Shown here piece by piece: positions 1 through 8,576 of a stretch of DNA of 30,619 bases. The notes below the pieces were generated by a model, which was not told where the DNA came from, did not search any database, and saw nothing but the letters and a program-made list of their open reading frames with translations. Each line of letters begins with the position of its first letter. The stretch's first letter is position 1. The stretch lies in IMG/VR virus record IMGVR_UViG_3300034418_008209, positions 1 through 30,619 of that record. One strand, 5' to 3'. The DNA is from a virus. A program made the position numbers and the translations under genes.

Positions 1-1
1 T

Positions 2-1117
2 GTGGAGTCGGCAATCGGGATCCAGACCCTCGCACAGAACTCCGAGACTCAGCTCTCGGGGACGGCGGCACAGGTCGCAGGGGCCGTGGAGTGGGGCCTC
101 TCGCGTTCCCTGCGCCTTGTCGCCCAGCACTACGTCATGCCGCGGCTGGTTTCCTCCGCAGGTGTTGACGACACATCTGAACTGCGCGCGTTCGTCGGCT
201 CCCAGATCAAGGGCGCGGAGGACGTCAAGATCACCGCGTCGATCCTTCCCAAGAGCCGCGCGCTTCAGTTCCAGACCCTGATGCAGCTCGCCCCGCTGGT
301 CGGGCAGGACATCCGCCCCCATGTGGCCCGTTTCATGGAGGGCTCATACGACGAGTTCATCACCGCGGAAACGGCGCAGCGCAACCGGCAGAAGAGGGAG
401 AACTCAGCCCTCGCCGCGCTCGCGACCTACCCGCAGCGCGATCAGGTCTACAAGGACTTCATCCAGCTTCAGTCCAAGTACATGGAGGCGGTCCAGATCG
501 CGATCTCTCAGGGGCAGGATCCGATGCAGACGCTGATGGCGTCTGGGATCCAGCCACCGCAGGTTCTCAACATGCTGCGTGACGCCGGCGTCGCCATCCC
601 CACCGTGGAGGACTACGACGACCACGCGCAGCACATGAGAATGCTTGACGACTGGCGTCTCTCCGATGGATACGACGCTGTTCACCCGCTCGTCAAGCAG
701 GCTGCCCGCGAACATGCGGACCAGCACAAGAAGGCCCTCGCGCAGACGATGCTCTCCATCGGCGCACAGCAGCCGATGCCGCAGCCGGGCCAGCAGCAGG
801 GCTCGCAGCCCGCGCCGAAGGGCCAGCCGTCGCCGCCCAAGCAGCCCGGGCAGCCGGCGGGTCAGTCAACCGACATCGACGTCATCTCTGGCTTCGGGAA
901 CGGATTCTCCAAGGAAGTTGAGGCGATCCTCAACGTGGCCGACCGTGGCCTTCTCTACCCGCGCGAGATCCGAGAGAACCTGGCGAAGACCGGGATGATC
1001 ATCTACGAGGAGGTCGCCCTCCCCGATGTGGACCCACCGGCCCTGCCGGACGAGTCCCCGCACACCGTGAACCCCGAGGAGTTCGAGGACTTCTCTGACG
1101 ACGAGGAGATCGAGTGA
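2..1117 (+). CDS. Portal protein, C-terminal part (5' truncated by window)
   Basis: The open frame runs in from the left edge, so the GTG at its first codon is probably internal. The 371 visible residues are mostly helical, with a Pro/Gln-rich linker (about residues 255-290) and an acidic C-terminus ending in a run of Asp/Glu. Portal proteins form the dodecameric ring at the phage packaging vertex. The call rests on position just upstream of a scaffold-like gene and the major capsid gene, and on a resemblance to the helical C-terminal region of podovirus portals. It overlaps the next gene by four bases (GTGA), showing translational coupling. Because the defining N-terminal portal core is missing, another head protein is possible. 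Confidence 0.6.
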   Translation: MESAIGIQTLAQNSETQLSGTAAQVAGAVEWGLSRSLRLVAQHYVMPRLVSSAGVDDTSELRAFVGSQIKGAEDVKITASILPKSRALQFQTLMQLAPLVGQDIRPHVARFMEGSYDEFITAETAQRNRQKRENSALAALATYPQRDQVYKDFIQLQSKYMEAVQIAISQGQDPMQTLMASGIQPPQVLNMLRDAGVAIPTVEDYDDHAQHMRMLDDWRLSDGYDAVHPLVKQAAREHADQHKKALAQTMLSIGAQQPMPQPGQQQGSQPAPKGQPSPPKQPGQPAGQSTDIDVISGFGNGFSKEVEAILNVADRGLLYPREIRENLAKTGMIIYEEVALPDVDPPALPDESPHTVNPEEFEDFSDDEEIE

Positions 1118-1938
1118 GTACCGACTACCACCCAGGCTTTGAGGGTGGCGAGGAGGGGTCCGCTTCTCCTCAGCCGCCGCAGCCAGAGGCAGAGGCGCAG
1201 CCGCAGAACAACCCTTGGGAGCCCTGGCAGCAGGCTGGCTGGGAGCCTAACGAGGTCAACCCCTACGAGGTGCGTCAGGCATATGACGGCTGGCAGGCGC
1301 TCGGTAACCGCGACACGCGCGACTACATGCTCGAGCGCATGATGCAGGGGCATGAGCTTCCCGATGGCATGTCATGGCAGGACGCCAAGGAGGCGATCCA
1401 GCAGGCGTGGCAGATGCAGCAGGATCCGTTCATGCAGCAGGATCCGTTCGTGCAGCAGACTGACCCCTACTACGGCCAGCAGCAGATGGACCCCTACGGC
1501 CAGGAGCAGTACTCCGAACCAGTGAACCCGGCCGTCGATCCCTACGCGCTCAGGCAGGCGTGGCAGCACGATATGCGTGGCGAGCTTCAGCAGTTCCAGC
1601 AGCAGTTGCAGGAGGAGTACGAGGAGCGCGCCATGGCTGAGGACTTCAACCGGTCCATGCACTCCCTGAGGGATCAGCACAACCTGAGCGATTCAGATGT
1701 CGCTTTCATCGCTCCGCGCGTACAGGACTACATCCGTCCAGACGCTCCGATCTCGCAGGCGGTCGAGCAGGCGTACCGCGAATTCGATGAGTGGCGCCGG
1801 AACGCCATCGCGTCGATGGCGGGTCAGCAGCAGCAGGCCCCGCAGACGTTCTCCCCCGGCGGCATCGCCGCATCGCCGGACCAGCCGCCGCGCTCCATCG
1901 CGGAGGCCGCTCAGATGATGGAGAACCGCTTCGGCTAG
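1114..1938 (+). CDS. Putative capsid scaffolding protein
   Basis: A 274-residue, very Gln- and acid-rich, low-complexity protein that starts at a GTG overlapping the portal stop codon. The N-terminal half carries repeated QQDPF/QQxDPY-type segments (residues about 95-135). The C-terminal half (about 150-235) is predicted to be helical and coiled-coil-like, rich in Glu, Gln and Arg. Scaffolding proteins guide procapsid assembly, usually lie between portal and coat genes, and are typically acidic, helical and poorly conserved, which fits here. The gene is followed directly by a strong hairpin terminator. No sequence motif proves the role, so the call is by position and composition. Confidence 0.6.
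   Translation: MSTDYHPGFEGGEEGSASPQPPQPEAEAQPQNNPWEPWQQAGWEPNEVNPYEVRQAYDGWQALGNRDTRDYMLERMMQGHELPDGMSWQDAKEAIQQAWQMQQDPFMQQDPFVQQTDPYYGQQQMDPYGQEQYSEPVNPAVDPYALRQAWQHDMRGELQQFQQQLQEEYEERAMAEDFNRSMHSLRDQHNLSDSDVAFIAPRVQDYIRPDAPISQAVEQAYREFDEWRRNAIASMAGQQQQAPQTFSPGGIAASPDQPPRSIAEAAQMMENRFG
1414..1449 (+). repeat. Tandem 18-bp repeat in scaffold gene
   Basis: Two exact head-to-tail copies of an 18-bp unit (1414-1431 and 1432-1449) encode MQQDPF twice. A degenerate third copy (VQQTDPY) follows. This is in-frame expansion of a low-complexity linker. Confidence 0.85.
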
Positions 1939-1961
1939 GAGTTGCCCTTACGCAACCCCAT

Positions 1962-1991
1962 GAGGAGCCCCGCAAGGGGCTCCTCTCGTTT
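1962..1991 (+). terminator. Rho-independent-like terminator after scaffold gene
   Basis: A perfect 10-bp GC-rich stem (1962-1971 with 1976-1985) closes a GCAA tetraloop and is followed by a short T-containing tract (TCGTTT). It lies 23 bp after the scaffold stop. It would separate portal/scaffold transcription from the coat gene, or reduce read-through to set coat levels. The T-tract is weak, as is common in high-GC hosts. Confidence 0.7.
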
Positions 1992-2062
1992 CCCCCGCCG
2001 TAATTAGGTATAGTTAAAGCGCACGGCAGTCGGCTCCGGCGGGTGGGCAAAGTTCCCCGGGA

Positions 2063-2106
2063 GGACGGTGCGGAAAACACAGGGCTCACGCCCTGTTTCC
2101 CCGTCC
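2063..2106 (+). other. Structured 5' leader hairpin of the major capsid gene
   Basis: The sequence folds into one long hairpin: GGACGG (2063-2068) with CCGTCC (2101-2106), a left-side TGC bulge, GGAA (2072-2075) with TTCC (2097-2100), a left-side AAC bulge, then ACAGGGC (2079-2085) with GCCCTGT (2090-2096) around a TCAC tetraloop. That gives 17 base pairs ending just before the ribosome binding site AAGAGGAG (2113-2120). It has no T-tract, so it is more likely an mRNA stability, processing or translation element than a terminator. The role is inferred. Confidence 0.5.
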
Positions 2107-2129
2107 TTCCGTAAGAGGAGAACCACAAG

Positions 2130-3434
2130 ATGTCGCTTTATTCGGCATCCAGCGCGTTCGCCAAGGACACCTGGCTTCCGGGGCTCAACTACGAGCTTCT
2201 GAGCGAGCCCGGCACCCTGCTTGGGTGGCTCGGTTCGTACACGGACAGCCGCGTGACTGTGGATGTTGAGGGCCGGCGTTCCTACGTCAAGCTCCGCATC
2301 GGTGACTCGCTGGGTCAGGCCACCATCTCGCAGGGTGGCGACTACCCCAACCCGGGCGACCCGACCTACGACGAGGCGCAGCTCAACCTCGCTCACCTGT
2401 CGCACGCCCTCTCGTTCACCATGGAGGAGCTGGCGCTCCTTGAGTCGGCTGAGGCTGCTGCCGTGCCGATCATGGCTGAGAAGATGACTGCCGCCAAGGA
2501 GGCCATGTCCTCCGACATCGAGCGGCAGGCGTGGGGCGACGGCTCCGGCGTTCTCGCGAACGTCGCCTCGTCGTCCGGCGCGACCATCACCCTGGACGCC
2601 ACCACCTCGTCGCAGATCGACCGCGACCGCTACATCTGGGTTGATGACGCCAACCGCGCTCGCTACGACGTCGTGAATGGTTCGACCGGTGCCCAGCAGG
2701 TGACGGGCTTCACCGTGTCGGACATCAACGAGTCGACCAACGTCCTTACCTGCTCGGCCACGATGACCTCGGCCACCTCGGCCGGCGTCGTCGTCCGCTC
2801 CGGTACCTGGGCGTCTGGCGGTGCCTACTACTCGCTCGAGTTCCCGGGCGTGAAGGCGCTGGTTGACGACGGCAACACCTACCTCGGCATCGACCGCACC
2901 GCGTCGGGCAAGGGGTACTGGAAGGCCATCGTCAACGACAACTCGGGCACGCTCCGTCCGCTGACGGAGGAGCTGATCCACCAGACCATGAACAAGGTCG
3001 CGCGTCGCAGCGGCAGCCACCCGCAGGGTGACTACGCCGCGTTCGCTTCGCCGGGTTCGTGGACCGCGTACCACCAGATCATGACCCCCGGCCTGCGCTA
3101 CACGGTCGACGGGTCGGCGGACATCGGCTTCGGCCGTCCGCTGGAGATGCTGGGCGTGCCGCTCTACCGCGGCGTCCGTTGCCCGCGCAACTCGATCTAC
3201 CTGCTGAAGAAGTCGTCCCTCAAGTTCGTGCGCCCCAAGCACACGAAGCCGGGCGACCTCCTCAACTTCGTCAACATGGGCGGTTCGGAGTTCTTCCTCC
3301 AGAACGCGTCCAGCGGTCAGGGCCACGCGGCTGCCGTCGTGGCGTACCTCGACGGTTTCCTCGGCATGATGTCGACCAAGCCGCGCGACCACGCGCTGCT
3401 GGGTGACATCACCGAGGTCGCCAGCACCTACTAG
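2130..3434 (+). CDS. Major capsid (coat) protein, P22-like HK97 fold
   Basis: This 434-residue protein is the expected size for a coat protein and is preceded by a strong Shine-Dalgarno (AAGAGGAG, 9-nt spacing). The N-terminal third is rich in short helices. A Thr/Ser/Val-rich beta segment at about 150-230 looks like the inserted beta-domain of P22-type coat proteins. The C-terminal half (about 235-434) carries alternating strands and helices compatible with the HK97 A-domain. It assembles the icosahedral shell around the scaffold encoded upstream. Codon use is highly GC-biased, consistent with high expression. The gene sits alone behind a terminator and a structured leader, suggesting separate control of its expression. 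The fold assignment is from order, size and composition. Confidence 0.8.
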   Translation: MSLYSASSAFAKDTWLPGLNYELLSEPGTLLGWLGSYTDSRVTVDVEGRRSYVKLRIGDSLGQATISQGGDYPNPGDPTYDEAQLNLAHLSHALSFTMEELALLESAEAAAVPIMAEKMTAAKEAMSSDIERQAWGDGSGVLANVASSSGATITLDATTSSQIDRDRYIWVDDANRARYDVVNGSTGAQQVTGFTVSDINESTNVLTCSATMTSATSAGVVVRSGTWASGGAYYSLEFPGVKALVDDGNTYLGIDRTASGKGYWKAIVNDNSGTLRPLTEELIHQTMNKVARRSGSHPQGDYAAFASPGSWTAYHQIMTPGLRYTVDGSADIGFGRPLEMLGVPLYRGVRCPRNSIYLLKKSSLKFVRPKHTKPGDLLNFVNMGGSEFFLQNASSGQGHAAAVVAYLDGFLGMMSTKPRDHALLGDITEVASTY

Positions 3435-3442
3435 GTGATCTG

Positions 3443-3763
3443 ATGGCCGTCTCCGTCACTGTCAACCGCACCGACTCGGTCGGTCGTTACACGAAGTACG
3501 TCACGGGAACGATCACGTTCGACAGCTCCTACCCGACGGGTGGGGAGCCGCTGTCAAACAGCGACGTCCAGCTCTCGAGCAAGATCGACTTCCTCCAGGC
3601 GTCTTCGGTGGACGGCTACATCTTCGAGTACGACTACACCAACTCGAAGGTCGTGGCCTACCTGCCGAACTCCGACGCGACGGCCCCGTCTGTCGCCAAG
3701 GAGGTCGCGAACACGACGGACCTGTCGTCGGTGACCTGCAACTTCATCGCTTTCGGTTACTAG
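3443..3763 (+). CDS. Small beta-rich head protein, possible decoration protein
   Basis: A 106-residue protein starts 8 bp after the coat gene with an AGGTGAT ribosome binding site. Its sequence alternates short hydrophobic/Thr-Ser strands (VSVTVNRTD, YVTGTITFDS, GYIFEYDY, KVVAYLP, VTCNFIAFGY) and has almost no predicted helix, so it is probably an all-beta domain. Small beta proteins right after the coat gene are often capsid decoration or minor head proteins. The exact role is not shown by any motif. Confidence 0.65.
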   Translation: MAVSVTVNRTDSVGRYTKYVTGTITFDSSYPTGGEPLSNSDVQLSSKIDFLQASSVDGYIFEYDYTNSKVVAYLPNSDATAPSVAKEVANTTDLSSVTCNFIAFGY

Positions 3764-4240
3764 ATGAAGCTCGCCAGTTCTCCTGTCAACGATCTGCTGT
3801 ACCCCGACTGGAGGTTCGTGGAGGAGGATCTCCACAACGTCTCTGGTCGCGTGCAGGATTACGACGAGGAGGCCCGACTGGCCCGGGACAATGTCTCGGG
3901 CCAGTTGGGGCTGGCGAGGCGCATTTCCAACCCCGACCCGACCGGCTCCGGCTCGATCTGGGTCATCGCAAAGCGTCTCACCGATTCCGACGATGAGCCG
4001 CTTGCCGGCGAGCCCGATGCGCGCGTGCTGGAGCAGCAGCGGGCCTCGGATGCATTCCGCATCCAGAACGTCGACGCATGGCGTCGCACCCAGGAGAAGG
4101 TCTGGGAAGCGAATGAGCGTCGACGCATCCAGCGTGAGATCGAGAAGAACATGGCGAACGCAGAAGAGTTCGTCTGGACCGCGCGTCGCAAGGATCTCAA
4201 TCAGGCAGCGCCGGTCAGGGTGAGCAAGGACGTCGCCTGA
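3764..4240 (+). CDS. Virion-associated protein of unknown function
   Basis: A 158-residue hydrophilic protein starts directly after the preceding stop codon (TAGATG) and overlaps the next gene by one base (TGATG). It therefore depends on translational coupling. The middle and C-terminal part (about 85-150) is a long, charged, Arg/Glu-rich helix. There are no signal peptide, membrane segment or catalytic motifs. Its place between head proteins and the adaptor suggests a head-completion or scaffold-like role, but that is inference. Confidence 0.6.
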   Translation: MKLASSPVNDLLYPDWRFVEEDLHNVSGRVQDYDEEARLARDNVSGQLGLARRISNPDPTGSGSIWVIAKRLTDSDDEPLAGEPDARVLEQQRASDAFRIQNVDAWRRTQEKVWEANERRRIQREIEKNMANAEEFVWTARRKDLNQAAPVRVSKDVA

Positions 4241-4938
4241 TGGCGAGCGGCGACTTCGCTGACCTCTACACCAAGGCGATCTACGGATCGCGGCGCGATA
4301 CCTCTGACTCATTCGACGTTGCCCGCGCGAAGGACGCGATCAACGAGGCTTTGCAGGCTGTGTCGTTCACGGGCGACCCGTGGAGCTGGCTTGAGCGCGA
4401 AGGAGAGGTGACCCTCCAAGTCGGGGCCGACGTCTACTCCTACGCGACCCTTGGCACTGCGCTCGGGACGACCGTCAGCGAGATCATGTCCTTGGTCATG
4501 GACAACGAAGACGGTGGGTATCGGCTTGAGTCCATGTCATGGGACGCGCTTGAGAACGTGACCTACGGAACCCAGGACGACGAGCAGTCCGGTGAGCCGA
4601 TCTTCTGGGCTGACTGGGACTCAAAGATCAGGGTCTACCCCAAGCCCGACGAGGCTTATGTCTTGGGCGTCTTCTACCGCGCCTACCAGTCGGAGCTTTC
4701 AAGCGACTCAGACGTACCACTCATGCCGCTTGAGTGGCGCACGCGCCTTCTGGTCCCCTACGCCTGCTCGCGCCTCCTGCGGCAGGAGGGCGGATCTGAG
4801 GCGGCCTCAGAAGCCGACCGCTACATGGGCGAGTACCAGCGCGCCTTCCTTGAGTGCCGCAACGCCTGCGCGACCATCAGCTCTCCTGCCATGCGCCTCG
4901 CGACCCCCGCCTGGCGTGACCAGATGTGGATGGGCTGA
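4240..4938 (+). CDS. Head-tail adaptor (podovirus gp4/gp11-like)
   Basis: This 232-residue protein starts on a TGATG overlap. Helices at the N-terminus (residues 1-40, with ARAKDAINEALQ) are followed by a beta-rich middle (50-160, including IFWADWDSKIRVYPKPDEAYVLGVFYRAYQ split over two strands) and a helical C-terminus (170-232). This helix-beta-helix plan and the size match podovirus adaptor rings that bind the portal and carry the nozzle. Position immediately before a large nozzle-like gene supports this. No unique motif exists for the family, so some uncertainty remains. Confidence 0.6.
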   Translation: MASGDFADLYTKAIYGSRRDTSDSFDVARAKDAINEALQAVSFTGDPWSWLEREGEVTLQVGADVYSYATLGTALGTTVSEIMSLVMDNEDGGYRLESMSWDALENVTYGTQDDEQSGEPIFWADWDSKIRVYPKPDEAYVLGVFYRAYQSELSSDSDVPLMPLEWRTRLLVPYACSRLLRQEGGSEAASEADRYMGEYQRAFLECRNACATISSPAMRLATPAWRDQMWMG

Positions 4939-7130
4939 TGCGCGAGATCGTGATCGCGCGCCCGTTCGCCGGCGGATATCGCTCAGATGCTCCCGACTAC
5001 GCGCTCGAGGCGAATGAGTGTGCGTACTCGCAGGACGTCATCGCCCCATTTGGTATTGCACAGCAGAGGTGGGGGTGGAACTTCGACGGCACGACGACGG
5101 ACGCGGCGAAAAACCTTATTGGCGTGTCCAGATCGCGCTTCCCGATCACAGAGCGATCAGTAACGCTTACGACAACCGAAGACGGATACGTCTATATCCA
5201 TAACCCGGCGTCTTCTGGGACAGCTGTATGGGAGAACAACCCCCCATCCTATTCAGCATCGTGGATCCCCCGCTGCATGTATAACGGCGAAGTAATTCTT
5301 TGCGCCCAAGACGGTGTTACCCCGCTCCTCCGCTACGCCGGTTCGACCCTCGCCAACTCCGCAGGATGGCCGACAGGGGGGACCGGTCTATGGTCTATTG
5401 CGGACCAGTCATCGTCTCCAACTATTTCATTAACCACATGGCCGTCAGGCACCGAAAAGGGCGCCTTCTTCAGCGCCCTGTATACAAACGCAAGTAGCAA
5501 AGGGTTTTTCCCGCACATTTCGTCAAGGGTTCTTGCGAAGTCTTCGTCGACGGTCATCACCCTTGATGGAATACGCAACTCCTCGGGTTCCCCGACTCCA
5601 GCAACGGGCGCGACTGGGACGTATGTGATGCCGGTCGGTTTTGCCTGGCCGGGGGTGTCTGTGTGGGACACCGGCACATCAACCGGCAACTCCCCAACCC
5701 TGAGTCAGTTTTCGTTTTCCGGCGCCGATCTGGCGAGTGCTGGGCTGTTTGTGGACTATGTCCCGATGAATGACTGTCTCTTCATTCAGAACCCAACCTC
5801 GGGCTCCCCGCACATCATGGTGTCCGTAATTTCGTATACCGCTGGCCCGCCCGAGTTGCTGAATGTCCAGCCAGCCCCGCAATCGACGTTTGGCTCAACG
5901 CAGTACCGGATATCCCGTCGCCTCCCCTTCAAGGACGCTGCGGTTCACAACAATTCATTGTGGGGTTGCGGGGTTCGGCAGTACCCAAACCGGGTATACG
6001 TCGGTCCGCCGCTTTGGGACATCGGAAACCCGCCGGGGTCGATTCAACCTTTTGACCCAATTTCCGACAGCACATTTGCCGACGTTGATGAGTTCTTCTT
6101 AACGCCGGTTGACGTTCCCTCTCGCTACGACACTGACCCGGTCGTGTCTATCCTTGCAACGCCTGGCCCCCTGCTTGTGCTTAAGGGGGCGTCGGTATAC
6201 GGGATCTATGGCTCGTATCCCAGCTACGAGCAGTCGCTGATTGCCAATGGCTCTGGGTGCATCGACCTTCGCTCGGCAGTTTCTGTTGATGGCGTTGCGT
6301 ATTGGGCAGGCCGTGACGGCATCTTCATGTATTCGGGCGGTCAGATCGTCCCAATAACACGCGGCAGGATCGAGCGTGAGTGGCAGGCGCTCATGCGTGG
6401 GTACGTCGACGGCACCTCATGCGTCTCCACCGCTGTTGTCACGAATCATCTTGTCGTATCTGTTGCGTCACTTTCCACCTCCGCTACAGGCGAGGCTAAG
6501 GTCGGTCCCGATTCGTCCAACCCGTCTGAGCGCACATATATCTATGACCTCAAGGCGCAGGTGTGGACGTCGCGCATCAGCAACGCCAAGATGCGGAACA
6601 TGTCCTCGGTCCGCGTCCCGGGCGAGGTTAACTCGATCTTCGCAGTAAGCGACGATTACCAGGGCCGCGTAATCGACGTCACCCCAGCCGTGACTGGAAC
6701 GAAATGCACCGACCGCGCAGCTCAGACGCTCACTGACGCGGATCCGAACGACGCAGCCGGGGACGGACCCCGTATGCAGGCATGGACCGGCTCGTCACTG
6801 GCCGCGGCTAACGGTGTCGACGGCGAGGCGCGGTTTGCGGATCTCGCCGTGACCACGAACCTCGTTGACTCAGCCGGATCACCAACTGCCGCTATCGACG
6901 TCAGCACTTTCCATGGCGGTGGTCTTGACGATCAGGCCAGCACGGTCGTCGCCCAGGGCACGATTACCGGTGACTCCGTTGATCGTGTCGACCGCAAGAA
7001 GTTCCGGGTCAACCAGACAGGACGTCTGCATCAGGTTCGCATTGACATGGACGTCACTTCGGCCACAACGACGAAGACCCAGATTCCCGAAATCACGGCG
7101 ACCTTCCGCGATAGCCGGAGGATGACATGA
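4938..7130 (+). CDS. Tail nozzle / tail tubular protein B-like
   Basis: A protein of about 730 residues dominated by short beta strands with Gly, Ser, Thr and Pro-rich loops, as in beta-propeller nozzle proteins (P22 gp10, T7 gp12 types). I chose the ATG at 4938, which overlaps the previous stop (TGATG) and has GGA seven bases upstream. A GTG at 4926 is also in frame but has no ribosome binding site. Near the middle is a segment (about 400-480, GPLLVLKGASVYGIYG, followed by GVAYWAGRDGIFMYSGG) typical of repeated propeller blades. The first half is less GC-rich at third positions than its neighbours. Its likely role is extending the portal-adaptor channel and contacting fibres. Confidence 0.6.
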   Translation: MREIVIARPFAGGYRSDAPDYALEANECAYSQDVIAPFGIAQQRWGWNFDGTTTDAAKNLIGVSRSRFPITERSVTLTTTEDGYVYIHNPASSGTAVWENNPPSYSASWIPRCMYNGEVILCAQDGVTPLLRYAGSTLANSAGWPTGGTGLWSIADQSSSPTISLTTWPSGTEKGAFFSALYTNASSKGFFPHISSRVLAKSSSTVITLDGIRNSSGSPTPATGATGTYVMPVGFAWPGVSVWDTGTSTGNSPTLSQFSFSGADLASAGLFVDYVPMNDCLFIQNPTSGSPHIMVSVISYTAGPPELLNVQPAPQSTFGSTQYRISRRLPFKDAAVHNNSLWGCGVRQYPNRVYVGPPLWDIGNPPGSIQPFDPISDSTFADVDEFFLTPVDVPSRYDTDPVVSILATPGPLLVLKGASVYGIYGSYPSYEQSLIANGSGCIDLRSAVSVDGVAYWAGRDGIFMYSGGQIVPITRGRIEREWQALMRGYVDGTSCVSTAVVTNHLVVSVASLSTSATGEAKVGPDSSNPSERTYIYDLKAQVWTSRISNAKMRNMSSVRVPGEVNSIFAVSDDYQGRVIDVTPAVTGTKCTDRAAQTLTDADPNDAAGDGPRMQAWTGSSLAAANGVDGEARFADLAVTTNLVDSAGSPTAAIDVSTFHGGGLDDQASTVVAQGTITGDSVDRVDRKKFRVNQTGRLHQVRIDMDVTSATTTKTQIPEITATFRDSRRMT

Positions 7131-7690
7131 CGACGTCGAACTTCTGGGGTTTCCAAGAGAAGACCCCCGACAAGGAATTCTCCGCTCCTTACGACACCAG
7201 CACAGTTATCCGTGAGTCTCTCCGCGATGGGTCAACGACCTCCAACCTTCCCCGGCAGAACGCATCTCCGATAGCTCAGACATCCGGTGGCATTGGGATC
7301 CAGAACATCAAGCGCGCGTTTCTGAACGCTGTCCCGTCGCCGCTTGGTATTGATTTCCAGACGACCAGCACTTCCTACGTCCGTGCAGGATCTGAACTGT
7401 CTGGATCGGTTGAGACGTCGGGCCGCCCCCTGATGCTGCTTGTCCGTGGCAACGCTGGGATATCAAGCGGCTACGCGACCATCAGCGTCTTGCTCAATGG
7501 CGAAGAGGTGACGGGCGGCGACGGAATGTCTCGCGTCTACCCGTCAAACCAAGAGACGTTCTTCGGAATGTTTGTCGCTACGCCGCCTGCCGGCACGCAG
7601 AGCATCGCGATGGTCTGGAAGACAAGCACTGGTTCCAATGTCCTCATGCCGCGCTCTTGCCGGCCGTCCGTAACAGCGGTGGAGATATGA
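7127..7690 (+). CDS. Virion structural protein, unknown
   Basis: A 187-residue protein starts on an ATGA overlap with GGAGG five bases upstream. The first 65 residues are Ser/Thr/Asn-rich and probably extended. Residues 75-187 look all-beta (YVRAGSELSGSVETSG, PLMLLVRGNAG, YATISVLLNGEEV, SIAMVWKTS), like a jelly-roll domain found in tail-tip or fibre-associated proteins. Position right after the nozzle gene suggests a tail-tip or head-fibre protein. No catalytic residues are evident. Confidence 0.6.
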   Translation: MTTSNFWGFQEKTPDKEFSAPYDTSTVIRESLRDGSTTSNLPRQNASPIAQTSGGIGIQNIKRAFLNAVPSPLGIDFQTTSTSYVRAGSELSGSVETSGRPLMLLVRGNAGISSGYATISVLLNGEEVTGGDGMSRVYPSNQETFFGMFVATPPAGTQSIAMVWKTSTGSNVLMPRSCRPSVTAVEI

Positions 7691-8574
7691 GTACCAACTA
7701 CTTCCGTCCGACTACCTACATCACGCGCCCCTCGCGGCCGGCGCAGGTTCAGATGCCGGCTGCAACGACTGGCAGCGGTCTTCCCACGCGCGAGAACTTC
7801 CAGGTTCAGTTCAACGGCCAGAACGCGCCGAACCAGGGGCAGATCACCAACCTGTTCAACACCCTTTACGGCAAGGGGACGGCAGGGCAGGACGGCTACC
7901 TGCCGGGCATTAACGAGATTGCTGCTCGCCAGTACGGTACCCAGAAGACGAACGTCCAGAACGCGCTCCGTGGTTACGGAGGATTCTCCTTCCGCCAAGA
8001 CGACCCGAATACGAAGGACGTCGATGAGTCTCTGATGCTCGACTACACGCCCGACCGGCTCGGGCGCAACGAGCGTCAGGCTGTCCTTTCAGCGCGGGCC
8101 GCTGCCAACGCGCGAGGGATGCTCTCCTCGGGGTTCGCTGACAAGCAGATCGGTGCTGCGCTTCAGCAGGTGAGCGCGGATGTCGCGGCAATCGTTCGCC
8201 AGTACAGCACGAACATCAACGCCATTGCGACCAAGTATTTCGATCCCTTTACTGGGCTCCAGGCGCAGGCGATAGGCCAGATTAACTCCCTTTACGGGTC
8301 CGACTCCACCTGGCTGACAGACCGTCAGGCAGAAGCCGCAGCAGCAGTTGCAGCGACGCCTGCTCCGGCCCCTGCTCCGGCCCCTGCGCCTGCTCCTGCG
8401 CCGTCACCCCTGCCCGAAGCAGCGCGTCCTAGCGAGAGGACTGTCTGGAGGGGAGCAAACCGGCCGAACATGGCGACGCTCCGCAAGAGGCACCCCGGCA
8501 TGAATCTCCGGGTCGTGGTCGTCCGACCGCAGGGCGCGCCTCCCAAGTACGTCGTCTACGGAGTTCCGAGGTAG
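7687..8574 (+). CDS. Virion protein with Ala-Pro linker and C-terminal repeat module
   Basis: The 295-residue frame starts at the ATGA overlap at 7687 behind GGTGGAG. Residues 1-210 form a Gln/Ala-rich, largely helical region with KQIGAALQQVSADVAAIV-type amphipathic helix. Residues about 224-240 are an Ala-Pro repeat acting as a rigid linker. The last 45 residues (RTVWRG, RPNMATL, RH, then YVVYG) form a small module that recurs inside the next gene. This architecture suggests an internal virion or ejection protein with a detachable binding module. The function is unknown. Confidence 0.6.
   Translation: MSTNYFRPTTYITRPSRPAQVQMPAATTGSGLPTRENFQVQFNGQNAPNQGQITNLFNTLYGKGTAGQDGYLPGINEIAARQYGTQKTNVQNALRGYGGFSFRQDDPNTKDVDESLMLDYTPDRLGRNERQAVLSARAAANARGMLSSGFADKQIGAALQQVSADVAAIVRQYSTNINAIATKYFDPFTGLQAQAIGQINSLYGSDSTWLTDRQAEAAAAVAATPAPAPAPAPAPAPAPSPLPEAARPSERTVWRGANRPNMATLRKRHPGMNLRVVVVRPQGAPPKYVVYGVPR
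8358..8405 (+). repeat. Ala-Pro codon repeat
   Basis: A run of alternating GCN/CCN codons includes two near-identical 12-bp units (GCTCCGGCCCCT). It encodes an Ala-Pro linker between the helical body and the C-terminal module of the 295-residue virion protein. Confidence 0.8.
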
Positions 8575-8576
8575 CA

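Noticed and set aside
2001-2020. Promoter with TATAGT -10 before the coat leader
   Set aside because: TATAGT at 2009-2014 is acceptable but there is no -35 at a suitable distance, so it was not listed as a feature, though a phage-specific promoter remains possible.
2004-3392. 462-residue reverse frame opposite the coat gene
   Set aside because: Arg/Val/His-rich composition typical of a shadow of a GC3-biased gene; the opposite frame is a full coat protein with a ribosome binding site.
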